Below the pieces are notes generated by a model. The model was not told where the DNA came from. It searched no databases and saw only the letters and a program-made list of their open reading frames with translations. DNA of 21,028 bases from CAYGZC01 sp964354225. Lineage in GTDB: Bacteria; Bacteroidota; Ignavibacteria; UBA10030; SZUA-254. Positions within the stretch are counted from its first letter, which is position 1. Each line of letters opens with the position of its first letter. The stretch spans positions 1 to 21,028 of the forward strand of contig CAYGZC010000335.1 in NCBI GenBank assembly GCA_964354225.1. Direction: 5' to 3'. A program made the position numbers and the translations under genes. This document shows, in pieces, positions 1-7,544 of the stretch.

Positions 1-693
1 CTCTTTCCCACCCGATTTTACAATCTTACCATCAACAAGTACATGAACAAAATCGGGGACGATGTAATTCAATAATCTTTGGTAATGAGTTACAACAATC
101 GTTGCGTTATCCGGTCGTTTTAGTTTTGTGACCCCATCTGCCACTATTTTAAGTGCATCGATATCCAGGCCCGAATCGGTCTCATCGAGGATTGCAAGTT
201 TAGGTTCAAGAACTGCCATCTGGAAAATTTCATTTCGTTTTTTCTCACCCCCGGAAAATCCTTCATTAACCGGACGATTGAGTAATTCCTGGTCAATATC
301 AACTAACTCCATTTTTTTCTTCATCAAGGAAAGAAATTCTACAGCATCCAATTCTTCAATCCCTTTATGTTTCCTGATCGCATTGAGAGCCGCTTTGAGA
401 AAATATGTATTGCTCACACCGGGTATCTCGATAGGATACTGGAAGGCAAGGAATATTCCCTCCCGCGCACGCTCTTCGGGTTTCATCTCAAGAAGATTTT
501 TCCCATTGTAGATAACTTCACCTTCGGTCACAAGATATGTCTCCCGACCAGCAAGCACCTGTGCAAGCGTGCTTTTACCGGAACCGTTAGGTCCCATGAT
601 CGCATGAACTTCACCGACATCAACCCTAAAGTTGATTCCTTTTAAAATTGCATTTCCGTTTATCGACGCGTGAAGATTTTTTATTTTAAGCAT
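1..693 (-). CDS. sufC: Fe-S assembly ATPase SufC (3' end outside window)
   Basis: ABC-type ATPase that works with SufB/SufD in cytoplasmic Fe-S cluster assembly. The 231 visible codons start at ATG 693-691 and run off the left edge, so roughly the last 20 residues of a usual ~250-aa SufC are missing. Visible motifs are Walker A GPNGSGKS (res 34-41), the signature FSGGE (146-150) followed by KKRNE as is typical of SufC, Walker B LAILDE (166-171) and the switch His in VVTHYQ (about 203). A GGAG lies about 10 nt upstream of the start. The first 8 bases overlap the end of the 76-aa ORF before it, suggesting translational coupling. It is the last gene seen of the suf operon; sufD would be expected beyond the edge. 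Confidence 0.97.
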   Translation of the reverse strand, partial: MLKIKNLHASINGNAILKGINFRVDVGEVHAIMGPNGSGKSTLAQVLAGRETYLVTEGEVIYNGKNLLEMKPEERAREGIFLAFQYPIEIPGVSNTYFLKAALNAIRKHKGIEELDAVEFLSLMKKKMELVDIDQELLNRPVNEGFSGGEKKRNEIFQMAVLEPKLAILDETDSGLDIDALKIVADGVTKLKRPDNATIVVTHYQRLLNYIVPDFVHVLVDGKIVKSGGKE

Positions 694-916
694 TTATTTT
701 AATCTCCACATTGGTCAAGTCGTGACTTGTTGCGTCCATAGTTCCATACTTGACGGGATGTTGGATAGAATTCCGGTTAAATTCGTTTAAGTGCAGATGA
801 TATTCATTAATTCTATCTGAATCAGATGTCTCTTTTTCATTGGATGAATCTTCAAACCCAAATCCTAAAGCAAATACGCCAATACTACAAATTAAATTTT
901 TACTTATCATAAACAT
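686..916 (-). CDS. 76-aa unknown protein between sufB and sufC, hydrophobic N-terminus
   Basis: I do not recognise this gene. Residues 1-21 look like a short signal or anchor (two Met, Lys, then a hydrophobic stretch LICSIGVFALGFGF). The rest is polar, rich in Asp, Glu, Asn and His. Cys10 is preceded by N-L-I, which does not fit a normal lipobox. Support for a real gene: a GGAG motif with a 5-nt spacer before ATG 916, placement in the gap between sufB and sufC, and an 8-bp overlap with the sufC start. A hydrophobic N-terminus is unexpected in an operon for a cytoplasmic complex. It could instead be a leader ORF whose translation drives sufC. Confidence 0.6.
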   Translation of the reverse strand: MFMISKNLICSIGVFALGFGFEDSSNEKETSDSDRINEYHLHLNEFNRNSIQHPVKYGTMDATSHDLTNVEIKINA

Positions 917-975
917 AATTTCTCCATTTTACTTCATGATTCTTTATTCTATTTCTTATTACAACAATCTTTCAA

Positions 976-2415
976 TCATCCGACGCTTCCTTCCAGACTT
1001 ACACCCAACAACTTCTGTGCTTCGACAGCAAATTCCATTGGCAGCTCTCGGAATACTTCTTTGCAAAAACCATTGACAATTAAATTCACAGCATCTTCAG
1101 TTGAAAGTCCTCTCTGTTTGCAGTAAAAGATTTGATCTTCATCGATTTTAGTTGTAGATGCTTCATGTTCGACTTTGGAGGATGTATTTTTCACCTCGAT
1201 GTACGGGAATGTGTGAGCGCCACATTTGTCACCAAGTAAGAGTGAATCGCATTGTGAGAAGTTTCTCGCATTTATTGCACCTTTTTGAACCTTCACCAAT
1301 CCTCGGTATGAGTTCTGACCGAAGCCGCCCGAGATACCTTTAGAAACAATCGTACTTTTCGTGTTCTTGCCTATATGAATCATCTTAGTGCCTGTATCGG
1401 CTTGTTGATGATTTGCGGTAATGGCAACTGAATAAAATTCACCAATTGAATTATCACCCTGCAAGATGCAGCTTGGATATTTCCATGTTATTGCGGAGCC
1501 GGTTTCAACCTGTGTCCAGGATATTTTTGAATTCACACCGGCACATTTACCACGCTTGGTAACAAAGTTGTAAATACCACCCTTACCTTCCTTATCGCCG
1601 GGATACCAGTTTTGAACGGTTGAATATTTTATTTGTGCATTATCCAGTGTAAGCAGCTCAACCACAGCCGCGTGAAGTTGATTTTCATCCCGCATGGGTG
1701 CGGTACAACCTTCAAGATAACTAACGTAGGCACCTTCATCTGCCACAATCAAAGTTCGTTCGAATTGTCCGGTTTGTGCGGCATTAATACGGAAATAAGT
1801 TGAAAGCTCCATTGGACAGCGAACACCTTTAGGTACATAGCAAAACGATCCATCCGTGAATACGGCAGAATTCAGAGTTGCAAAGAAATTATCATTGTAT
1901 GGAACAACTGAGCCAAGATATTTTCGAACTAAATCCGGATGTTCTTGAACAGCTTCAGAGAAAGAACAGAAAATTATTCCGAGATCCTTTAGTTTTCCTT
2001 TAAATGTTGTTGCAACGGAAACACTATCGAAGACAGCATCAACAGCTACACCGGTAAACTGCTTTTGCTCTTCCAGAGGGATGCCGAGTTTTTCATATGT
2101 TTTAATCAGTTCAGGATCGACCTCATCTAAACTTTTCAGTTTATTTCGTTTGGGTGCAGAGTAGTATATGATGTTTTGATAATCTATGGGAGGGTAGTGA
2201 ACGTTTTGCCAATTCGGCTCTTCCATAGTTTGCCAATGATGAAATGCTTTGAGACGCCATTGAAGTAACCATTCCGGCTCATTCTTTTTTGCAGAGATGA
2301 AACGAATGATATCATCATTCAATCCTTTTGGTGCTGTATCCGATTCAATATCGGTGATAAAACCCCACTTATATTCACTCTGCCCAAGGTTTTCTATTGT
2401 GTCTGTTCCGTTCAT
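976..2415 (-). CDS. sufB: Fe-S cluster assembly scaffold protein SufB
   Basis: SufB is the scaffold subunit of the SufBC(2)D complex, on which nascent Fe-S clusters are built from desulfurase-derived sulfur. The 479-aa length is normal. Diagnostic stretches are FCYVPKGVRCPMELSTYFRI (about res 191-210), EGCTAP (235-240) and SQCDSLLLGDKCGAHTFPY (387-405); Cys389 matches the catalytic Cys405 of E. coli SufB by its context. The conserved SKVEHEAS...DQIFYCKQRG block (413-436) is intact. It starts 21 nt after the 97-aa ORF, with no strong Shine-Dalgarno, which suggests coupling. Operon order on the minus strand is rrf2, desulfurase, orf97, sufB, orf76, sufC. Confidence 0.98.
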   Translation of the reverse strand: MNGTDTIENLGQSEYKWGFITDIESDTAPKGLNDDIIRFISAKKNEPEWLLQWRLKAFHHWQTMEEPNWQNVHYPPIDYQNIIYYSAPKRNKLKSLDEVDPELIKTYEKLGIPLEEQKQFTGVAVDAVFDSVSVATTFKGKLKDLGIIFCSFSEAVQEHPDLVRKYLGSVVPYNDNFFATLNSAVFTDGSFCYVPKGVRCPMELSTYFRINAAQTGQFERTLIVADEGAYVSYLEGCTAPMRDENQLHAAVVELLTLDNAQIKYSTVQNWYPGDKEGKGGIYNFVTKRGKCAGVNSKISWTQVETGSAITWKYPSCILQGDNSIGEFYSVAITANHQQADTGTKMIHIGKNTKSTIVSKGISGGFGQNSYRGLVKVQKGAINARNFSQCDSLLLGDKCGAHTFPYIEVKNTSSKVEHEASTTKIDEDQIFYCKQRGLSTEDAVNLIVNGFCKEVFRELPMEFAVEAQKLLGVSLEGSVG

Positions 2416-2436
2416 ATACTTTATCGAGGTATTAGG

Positions 2437-2730
2437 TTATGCAGTTTTTTTCTCAACCCGGGGTAATGCAAAATCTGGATAATTCAGCATCCAAGTCTGA
2501 TAATCAATTTTCTTGAAGATGCCATTCTGCTCAAACGCTTTTCCAGCATCCCGGGCGATTTTTTCAGAAGACTGATATTTTTTCTTAATGCCATGCTCAC
2601 GTAGAAATTCCATGATCCCGTAATGAAAATCTCTGAAGAAGATATTAGAGTTGTGAATCATTCTAAATTTTGATTTAAGGAACTTTAAAAATTCTGCTTG
2701 ATTGGTTAGGATAAAATCCACCTCGCTCAT
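2437..2730 (-). CDS. 97-aa conserved-looking unknown protein in the suf operon
   Basis: Unrecognised. It is a soluble, charged, probably helical protein with many Phe, Lys and Tyr residues, no Cys and no signal peptide. Lacking Cys, it cannot be a SufE/SufU-type sulfur carrier or scaffold. It sits 18 nt after the desulfurase and 21 nt before sufB, all on the same strand, so it is almost certainly co-transcribed with them. The Shine-Dalgarno is weak (AAAGAATGAA before ATG). An accessory role in Suf assembly is inferred from position only. Confidence 0.8.
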   Translation of the reverse strand: MSEVDFILTNQAEFLKFLKSKFRMIHNSNIFFRDFHYGIMEFLREHGIKKKYQSSEKIARDAGKAFEQNGIFKKIDYQTWMLNYPDFALPRVEKKTA

Positions 2731-2748
2731 AATTCATTCTTTGATTTG

Positions 2749-3939
2749 TTAAACATTGACGACTTGATTTCTATTATTGAAAGCTGGTGAGATATCGCGG
2801 AGCTTCCGAACATTTTCAATAACTCGATTGATGACATAATTAACTTCTTCTTCGGTTGTAAATCTACCCAATCCGAACCGAATTGCAGTATGTAATCGTT
2901 CATTTGGGAGTCTCAGCGCTTTGAGTACGTATGACGGCTCAGGATCGGCGGTACTGCATGCAGCTCCACTGGACACCGCAATTTCTTTCATGCTCATCAT
3001 CAATGCGTTGTCTTCAACATGGAGGAAACTCACATTCAGGTTGTTCGGTAAGCGTTGTGTTGGATGACCATTGAGGTAGACCTCATCGAGTTGGGATGAA
3101 AAGGCAGCCCACATCTTATCGCGGAGATTTTTAATTCTATTTGATTCATTTTCCATGGAGTCAATACAAATCTCAAGTGCTTTAGCTAATCCAACAATTC
3201 CCGGGACGTTTAAAGTCCCCGACCGAACTCCACGCTCATGGCCACCGCCATCCATCTGCATTGTGAGTTTTATTTTCGGGTTCGAATTTCTTATGTACAG
3301 TCCACCAATACCTTTTGGTCCGTAAATCTTATGTCCCGATATCGACAGCAGATCGATATTCGTTGCTTGAACATTTAATGGAATTTTTCCAACTGCCTGC
3401 ACTGCATCAGTATGGAAGAACACGCTTTTCTCACGACAGATTTTTCCAATCTCATGAATATCTTGTATAGTTCCGATCTCATTATTTGCAGTCATGATAG
3501 AAACGATTATTGTCTTTGGAGTAATCGCTTCTCGCAATTGATTCAGGTCGATTAATCCATGTTCATCAACTGGCAAATATGTTATCTGGAGTTGATGTTT
3601 TTCTAATTTCTTGCATGAATCGAGAACCGATTTATGCTCGGTTACTGCAGTAACGATGTGATTTCCTTTTTGTTTCCAGAATTCAGCAATCCCTTTGAGA
3701 ACAAGATTATTCGATTCGGTAGCTCCGCTTGTAAAAATAATTTCTTTAGCTTCAGCGCCGATAGATTTTGCTATCGTTCGGCGGGCAGATTCGACCGCAT
3801 CTTCAGCATACCACCCAAACTGATGTTGCCGACTTGCAGGATTACCAAACTTCCCGGTGAAGTAAGGCATCATCACCTGGATCACTCGCGGATCAACAGG
3901 AGTGGTTGCATGGTAATCCATGTAGATCGGCAGCTTCAT
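2749..3939 (-). CDS. iscS: Cysteine desulfurase, IscS/NifS type (class I)
   Basis: PLP enzyme that takes sulfur from cysteine, leaving alanine and an enzyme persulfide for Fe-S assembly. 396 aa. Visible features: N-terminal MDYHATTPVD, SGATESNN (71-78), His102 in TEHKSV, NNEIG (152-156), Asp178 in HTDAVQ, PLP-lysine Lys204 in SGHKIYGPKG, and active Cys328 in SSGAACSTADPEPSYVL. The loop around the Cys is of class I (IscS), not the RxGHHCA form of SufS. The C-terminus lacks the tail by which E. coli IscS binds IscU. The start codon overlaps the regulator's stop by one base (TGATG), with GGAG 8 nt upstream: tight translational coupling. Confidence 0.95.
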   Translation of the reverse strand: MKLPIYMDYHATTPVDPRVIQVMMPYFTGKFGNPASRQHQFGWYAEDAVESARRTIAKSIGAEAKEIIFTSGATESNNLVLKGIAEFWKQKGNHIVTAVTEHKSVLDSCKKLEKHQLQITYLPVDEHGLIDLNQLREAITPKTIIVSIMTANNEIGTIQDIHEIGKICREKSVFFHTDAVQAVGKIPLNVQATNIDLLSISGHKIYGPKGIGGLYIRNSNPKIKLTMQMDGGGHERGVRSGTLNVPGIVGLAKALEICIDSMENESNRIKNLRDKMWAAFSSQLDEVYLNGHPTQRLPNNLNVSFLHVEDNALMMSMKEIAVSSGAACSTADPEPSYVLKALRLPNERLHTAIRFGLGRFTTEEEVNYVINRVIENVRKLRDISPAFNNRNQVVNV

Positions 3940-4346
3940 CAGAACATCTCCATAACTGTAAGTTCATCTAAAACTTTGTTGATATTGTTTTGTAACTTCA
4001 TCAATGGATTTTTAATTGTGCAGGTACTGTGAATGCTGCAATCCTCCGGAGTCTCAGCTTCGCACTGAACGATTGTTACGGTTGTCTTGCCTTCGATGGC
4101 ATTAATAATTTCGGAAACTTTTATCTCTTCAGGACTGCGCGAAAGTGTATAGCCGCCATTCACACCCTGATATGATGTAATATATCCCTGCTTGGAAAGT
4201 TTTTGCATTACTTTAGCGAGGAGTTCGAAAGGTATCTGGTATGTATCGGCAATTTCTTTAGCAGTAAAAATATTCCCTCGCGTTCCAGATGCTATATGCT
4301 TTATTGCAATTAAACCGTATTCAACTTTTTTTGATAATTGAAACAT
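3939..4346 (-). CDS. Rrf2-family (IscR-like) transcriptional regulator
   Basis: First gene of the suf operon. 135 aa, with an N-terminal winged helix (residues 1-85, including KVEYGLIAIKHIA, LLAKVMQKLSKQGYI and GVNGGYTLSR) and three cysteines at 95, 103 and 109 (C-x7-C-x5-C). IscR has C-x5-C-x5-C plus His for a [2Fe-2S] cluster, so cluster sensing is likely but the spacing differs. By family precedent it would repress its own operon when Fe-S is sufficient. A matching dyad lies just upstream (4362-4386). I give no gene symbol because iscR, sufR and similar names cannot be separated here. Confidence 0.93.
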   Translation of the reverse strand: MFQLSKKVEYGLIAIKHIASGTRGNIFTAKEIADTYQIPFELLAKVMQKLSKQGYITSYQGVNGGYTLSRSPEEIKVSEIINAIEGKTTVTIVQCEAETPEDCSIHSTCTIKNPLMKLQNNINKVLDELTVMEMF

Positions 4347-4361
4347 AAATCATTCTTTTTG

Positions 4362-4386
4362 ATATACGACCATTTAAGTCTTATTT
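4362..4386 (-). promoter_or_regulatory. Candidate Rrf2/IscR-like operator in front of the suf operon
   Basis: On the plus strand the site reads ATATAC-GACC-ATTTA-AGTC-TTATTT. The half-sites GAC and GTC are spaced as in the E. coli IscR type 1 site (GACT-N5-AGTC flanked by ATA/TAT), although the outer bases match only partly. It lies 22 bp upstream of the regulator's start, where it could cover the promoter. A weak TAGAAA-N17-TATATC promoter can be drawn through it on the minus strand. Autoregulation is an inference. Confidence 0.45.
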
Positions 4387-4394
4387 CTATCCAA

Positions 4395-4423
4395 AAAAAG
4401 ATTCCGGAAACCGGAATCTTTTT
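4395..4423 (-). terminator. Rho-independent terminator, possibly bidirectional
   Basis: A perfect 13-bp stem (4395-4407 pairs with 4411-4423, core GATTCCGG/CCGGAATC) with a 3-nt loop and a run of T on the minus strand. It sits 19 nt after the stop of the zinc-ribbon gene and just before the suf promoter region, so it insulates the two units. The 5-nt T-run on the plus side makes it symmetrical in form, though no plus-strand gene ends here. Confidence 0.85.
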
Positions 4424-4442
4424 AACTATTTCCGATAGGACG

Positions 4443-4640
4443 TTAATTTACACTAATTTTCATTCTTCGATTTTCTGTCGTTGGTCCATGCAAACTAACT
4501 TCAACTTTATCTAAGTCTATATGCACAATTTCTTCGCAGTATGCACAAATTTTCGTAACCTGACGATCAAAATTAATCGGATTTCCACAACAAGGGCAAC
4601 TTGTAATGACCAAGCCAATTACCTTTGCTTTATGCTTCAC
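4443..4640 (-). CDS. 65-aa zinc-ribbon protein, function unknown
   Basis: A small basic protein with CPCCGNP (res 15-21) and CAYC (32-35), i.e. two CxxC knuckles that would bind one zinc. No other domain is visible. Translation appears to start at GTG 4640-4638; AAAGG lies about 10 nt upstream, and no in-frame ATG is placed sensibly. A strong hairpin terminator follows its stop, so it seems to form its own short transcript. It may be nucleic-acid binding, but nothing in the sequence proves that. Confidence 0.8.
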   Translation of the reverse strand: MKHKAKVIGLVITSCPCCGNPINFDRQVTKICAYCEEIVHIDLDKVEVSLHGPTTENRRMKISVN

Positions 4641-4707
4641 AGCAATCTACCTTTCTAAATATGCTAAAATTTGATTGATTTTCACGATTTGAGATTTTCT
4701 ATCTGTA

Positions 4708-4735
4708 AATATAAACAATAATTTTAAAAAAACAA
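4708..4735 (-). promoter_or_regulatory. Possible promoter of the zinc-ribbon gene
   Basis: On the minus strand TTGTTT (4735-4730) and TATATT (4713-4708) are 16 bp apart, about 68 nt before the GTG start. The surrounding 242-bp divergent gap (4641-4882) is extremely AT-rich, so chance matches are likely. Nothing else in that gap is convincing except an inverted TCCCTATA / TATAGGGA pair (4736-4743 and 4792-4799). A TATAAT at 4862-4867 could serve bshA, but no good -35 accompanies it. Confidence 0.3.
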
Positions 4736-4882
4736 TCCCTATATGAAATTAATTTTTTTTAAAGTGCGTTAGTGGACATTTGACCAATCCGTATAGGGAA
4801 TGGTTTACTCATTTTACAATACGTCTAAAATGTTTATTTGTTTCTTGCCATTCGATTTTTTTATAATTAACTTTGATTCGTT

Positions 4883-6010
4883 ATGTCAATGAATATTGGA
4901 ATTGCATGCTACCCGACATACGGAGGTAGTGGGGTAGTTGCTGCAGAATTGGGTAAAGCTTTAGCTGCACGAGGAAATAGGATACATTTCATCAGCTATG
5001 CTATGCCATTTCGCCTCGATGGATTCAGTGATAATATTGTTTACCACGAAGTAGAAATCTCTAATTATCCTCTGTTTGATTTTCCACTCTATACTCCAGC
5101 ACTTGCAAGTAAGATTGTGGAAGTCGCTCAATTCGAGAAGCTTGATCTAATTCATGCTCACTACGCTATTCCTCATGCCATCAGCGCATATCTTGCCAAG
5201 CAAATTCTTGGTCAGAATAAAATTAAAATTGTTACAACTTTACATGGAACTGACATTACACTCGTTGGTCTGGAGCCGAGTTATCTTTCGGTTATGAAGT
5301 TCAGTATCGAGCAGAGTGATGGCGTCACCGCTGTTTCCCGTTTTCTCAAAGAAAAAACTCTCATAAATTATCAGATCAACAAAGATATAAGGGTAATACC
5401 TAACTTCGTGGATACAAATAAGTACAAACGATTAGAATCCACGGACATCTGTAGTCATCTCGCTCCTCGTGGTGAAAAGATATTGATACATGTTTCAAAT
5501 TTCCGACCGTTGAAAAGAGTTCATGATGTTATTTGGATCTTCAATTTAGTGCGACAAAAGATTCCTTCTAAATTAATCCTCGTAGGTGATGGACCTGACC
5601 GATCGAGCTGCGAACAACTTGCGCGAGAGCTAAATATATTTGATGAAGTAAAATTCTTAGGCAAACAAGTCGAGCTTGTGCCGCTTCTTTCGGCTGCTGA
5701 TTTGTTTATTATCCCAAGTCAATCTGAGAGTTTTGGTCTTTCTGCCCTGGAGGCAATGGCGTGCGAGCTTCCAGTGATTGCTTCAAGTGTCGGTGGTCTT
5801 CCTGAACTCGTTGTTCATGGTGAGACCGGATATATTGCTGAAATCGGAGATATAGAGCGGATGGCAAAGTACGCCATCGATCTTCTTAGCAATGGAGTAA
5901 AATACAAAATGTTTGCTGCCGAAAGCCGGAGGCGAGCAGCTGAAATGTTCAATAAAAAGAAAATTGTAGATGAATATGAACAATATTACAATTATATTCT
6001 TATAAAGTAA
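4883..6010 (+). CDS. bshA: N-acetyl-alpha-D-glucosaminyl L-malate synthase BshA
   Basis: GT-B glycosyltransferase (family 4) that joins GlcNAc from UDP-GlcNAc to L-malate, the first step of bacillithiol synthesis. The N-terminus NIGIACYPTYGGSGVVAAEL is the hallmark of BshA, followed by HFISYAMPFRL, HAHYAIPHA, TTLHGTDITLVG and VIPNFVDTN. The C-terminal E-x7-E motif is in SESFGLSALEAMACELPVIA. The 375-aa length fits. ATG 4883 and ATG 4889 are both possible starts, and neither has a clear Shine-Dalgarno. The other bacillithiol genes (bshB, bshC) are not in the window. Confidence 0.95.
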   Translation: MSMNIGIACYPTYGGSGVVAAELGKALAARGNRIHFISYAMPFRLDGFSDNIVYHEVEISNYPLFDFPLYTPALASKIVEVAQFEKLDLIHAHYAIPHAISAYLAKQILGQNKIKIVTTLHGTDITLVGLEPSYLSVMKFSIEQSDGVTAVSRFLKEKTLINYQINKDIRVIPNFVDTNKYKRLESTDICSHLAPRGEKILIHVSNFRPLKRVHDVIWIFNLVRQKIPSKLILVGDGPDRSSCEQLARELNIFDEVKFLGKQVELVPLLSAADLFIIPSQSESFGLSALEAMACELPVIASSVGGLPELVVHGETGYIAEIGDIERMAKYAIDLLSNGVKYKMFAAESRRRAAEMFNKKKIVDEYEQYYNYILIK

Positions 6011-6125
6011 GCTTTATCTTGTTTTCAGTCCGATGAGTGTTATGTGGGGCTTACCTATCATTTAAGGTTTCTCAGTAAGATCATTCCACTCGGTCTAACT
6101 CAATTATTATCTTTGAATCCAGTTT

Positions 6126-7286
6126 ATGAAACCTATCAACTTCATCATCTTCTTCACAGTATTTATTTCTCTTTATTCGCTATTAAACTATTATATCTTC
6201 ATTCGGGGATTGCAGGCAATTCCTCATCTCTCTGTATATCGAGTTTATTATATCATCGTTTTTATTCTAATTGCACTTTCTTTTATTATTGGAAGAACCC
6301 TTGAGAATTATTGGCTTAATCCGGTTAGCAGAGCATTTCTTTGGATTGGTTCATTTTGGTTGGCTGCAATGCTGTATTTTTTTATTGGAGTTATGGTCCT
6401 GGATCTCGTGCGGTTGATAAATCATTTCATTCCTATTTTTCCTGAATTCATCACCGATAATTATGAACAGGTAAAACAATACATCGCAATCTCTTTCATC
6501 GTTTTAGTGGTAATTAGTCTTACTATCGGATACCTCAATGCTATTGCCCCGCAGGTTCAGAAGATGAATTTGAAGATTTCCCAAAATAGTCGCGGGATGA
6601 AATCGTTGAATGTAGTAGTTGCCTCAGATATACATCTTGGCTCAATCGTTGGAAAAGATCGACTGGATCAAATTGTTTCCATCATAAACAAATTACAACC
6701 AGATGTTGTGCTTCTTCCCGGCGACATAGTTGATGAAGATATTAAACCAGTGATTAAAGAAAATATTGGGGAAAGTCTCAAAAATATAAAAGCGAAGCTC
6801 GGTGTTTTTGCTGTGACTGGAAATCATGAGTATATCGGTGGGGTGCAGGATGCTGTTAAATATCTGACGGAAAATGGTGTTCACTTTTTGCGCGATGAGA
6901 GTGTGCTTCTAAATAACACAGCGTATGTTGTAGGAAGAGAAGATCGCAGTGTGAGACGCTTCGATGGATCAGACCGTAAACCATTGGAAGAATTGATGAA
7001 AAATATCAACGATCATTATCCTGTTATCTTGATGGATCACCAACCGTTCCAGCTCGATGAAGCAGTGAAGAGTGGCGTTGACCTCCAACTCTCGGGGCAC
7101 ACACACCATGGACAAATTTTTCCACTTCATTATATAACGAATGCGGTTTATGACATTAGCTGGGGGTATAGATTGGAAGGTAATACTCATTTCTATGTTT
7201 CATGCGGTGTCGGTACATGGGGACCTCCAGTCAGATTAGGGAATAGACCTGAGATTGTGAACATAATTTTGGAGTTTTACGAATAG
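6126..7286 (+). CDS. Membrane-anchored metallophosphoesterase (YkuE-like)
   Basis: 386 aa. Four hydrophobic segments near residues 5-26, 41-57, 69-95 and 118-137 precede a calcineurin-type phosphoesterase domain from about 160. The metal and catalytic motifs are all present: SDIHLG (Asp168, His170), PGDIVDE (Asp200), TGNHEY (Asn233, His234), MDHQP (His305) and SGHTHHGQ (His325, His327). By family it hydrolyses a phosphomonoester or phosphodiester; relatives such as YkuE, and LpxH more distantly, act at the membrane. The substrate cannot be read from sequence. It lies 115 nt after bshA on the same strand with no strong ribosome site, so co-transcription is possible but not shown. Confidence 0.9.
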   Translation: MKPINFIIFFTVFISLYSLLNYYIFIRGLQAIPHLSVYRVYYIIVFILIALSFIIGRTLENYWLNPVSRAFLWIGSFWLAAMLYFFIGVMVLDLVRLINHFIPIFPEFITDNYEQVKQYIAISFIVLVVISLTIGYLNAIAPQVQKMNLKISQNSRGMKSLNVVVASDIHLGSIVGKDRLDQIVSIINKLQPDVVLLPGDIVDEDIKPVIKENIGESLKNIKAKLGVFAVTGNHEYIGGVQDAVKYLTENGVHFLRDESVLLNNTAYVVGREDRSVRRFDGSDRKPLEELMKNINDHYPVILMDHQPFQLDEAVKSGVDLQLSGHTHHGQIFPLHYITNAVYDISWGYRLEGNTHFYVSCGVGTWGPPVRLGNRPEIVNIILEFYE

Positions 7287-7299
7287 ATAAATCAATATC

Positions 7300-7328
7300 T
7301 TGCTTTCCAGATAAAAAACTTGTATTTT
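7300..7328 (+). promoter_or_regulatory. Putative sigma-70 promoter for the 34-codon ORF
   Basis: TTGCTT (7300-7305), a 17-bp spacer and TATTTT (7323-7328). The predicted start of transcription is near 7335, about 35 nt before the small ORF. The same TATTTT -10 with a 17-bp spacer is seen before the S8 peptidase. Confidence 0.5.
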
Positions 7329-7370
7329 CTTTCATGAAAAACAATAACTCAACTCATGCAAGGATAAAAC

Positions 7371-7475
7371 ATGAATAAAAAATTAAGGAATGTCACAAAG
7401 AAACACCTGAAAAACATCCAGCGGATGAAGGCAAAACGCAAGACGATGATCGCAGCGGCAAAGAAACCGCAGTAG
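7371..7475 (+). CDS. 34-aa very basic small protein
   Basis: Unrecognised. The short ORF encodes about 12 Lys/Arg in 34 residues, with a K-rich N-terminal half (LRNVTKKHLKNIQRMKAKRK) and an Ala-Lys tail (AAAKKPQ). A textbook AAGGA with a 6-nt spacer precedes ATG 7371. A promoter-like site lies upstream, and an intrinsic terminator starts 11 nt after the stop, so it forms a complete single-gene transcript. Strong positive charge and an amphipathic helical pattern suggest RNA, ribosome or nucleoid binding, which is inference. A folP leader peptide or a small regulatory RNA with a chance ORF are alternatives, but the good ribosome site argues for translation. Confidence 0.7.
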   Translation: MNKKLRNVTKKHLKNIQRMKAKRKTMIAAAKKPQ

Positions 7476-7485
7476 TATGATTCTG

Positions 7486-7512
7486 AGGGTATCTGTTGGG
7501 ATACCCTTTTTT
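7486..7512 (+). terminator. Rho-independent terminator after the 34-codon ORF
   Basis: GGGTATC (7487-7493) pairs perfectly with GATACCC (7500-7506) around a 6-nt loop, extended by an A-T pair and followed directly by six T and, after one A, five more T. It separates the small ORF from folP, 33 nt downstream. Confidence 0.88.
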
Positions 7513-7544
7513 ATTTTTCTTCAAACAGGTGAGATAGCTAGCAG

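Noticed and set aside
128..511. 127-codon plus-strand frame near the left edge
   Set aside because: It is antisense to sufC, whose Walker A, signature and Walker B motifs are clear.
6044..6304. 86-codon frame overlapping the start of the phosphoesterase
   Set aside because: It overlaps the well-supported phosphoesterase CDS in another frame and has low-complexity content without a ribosome site.
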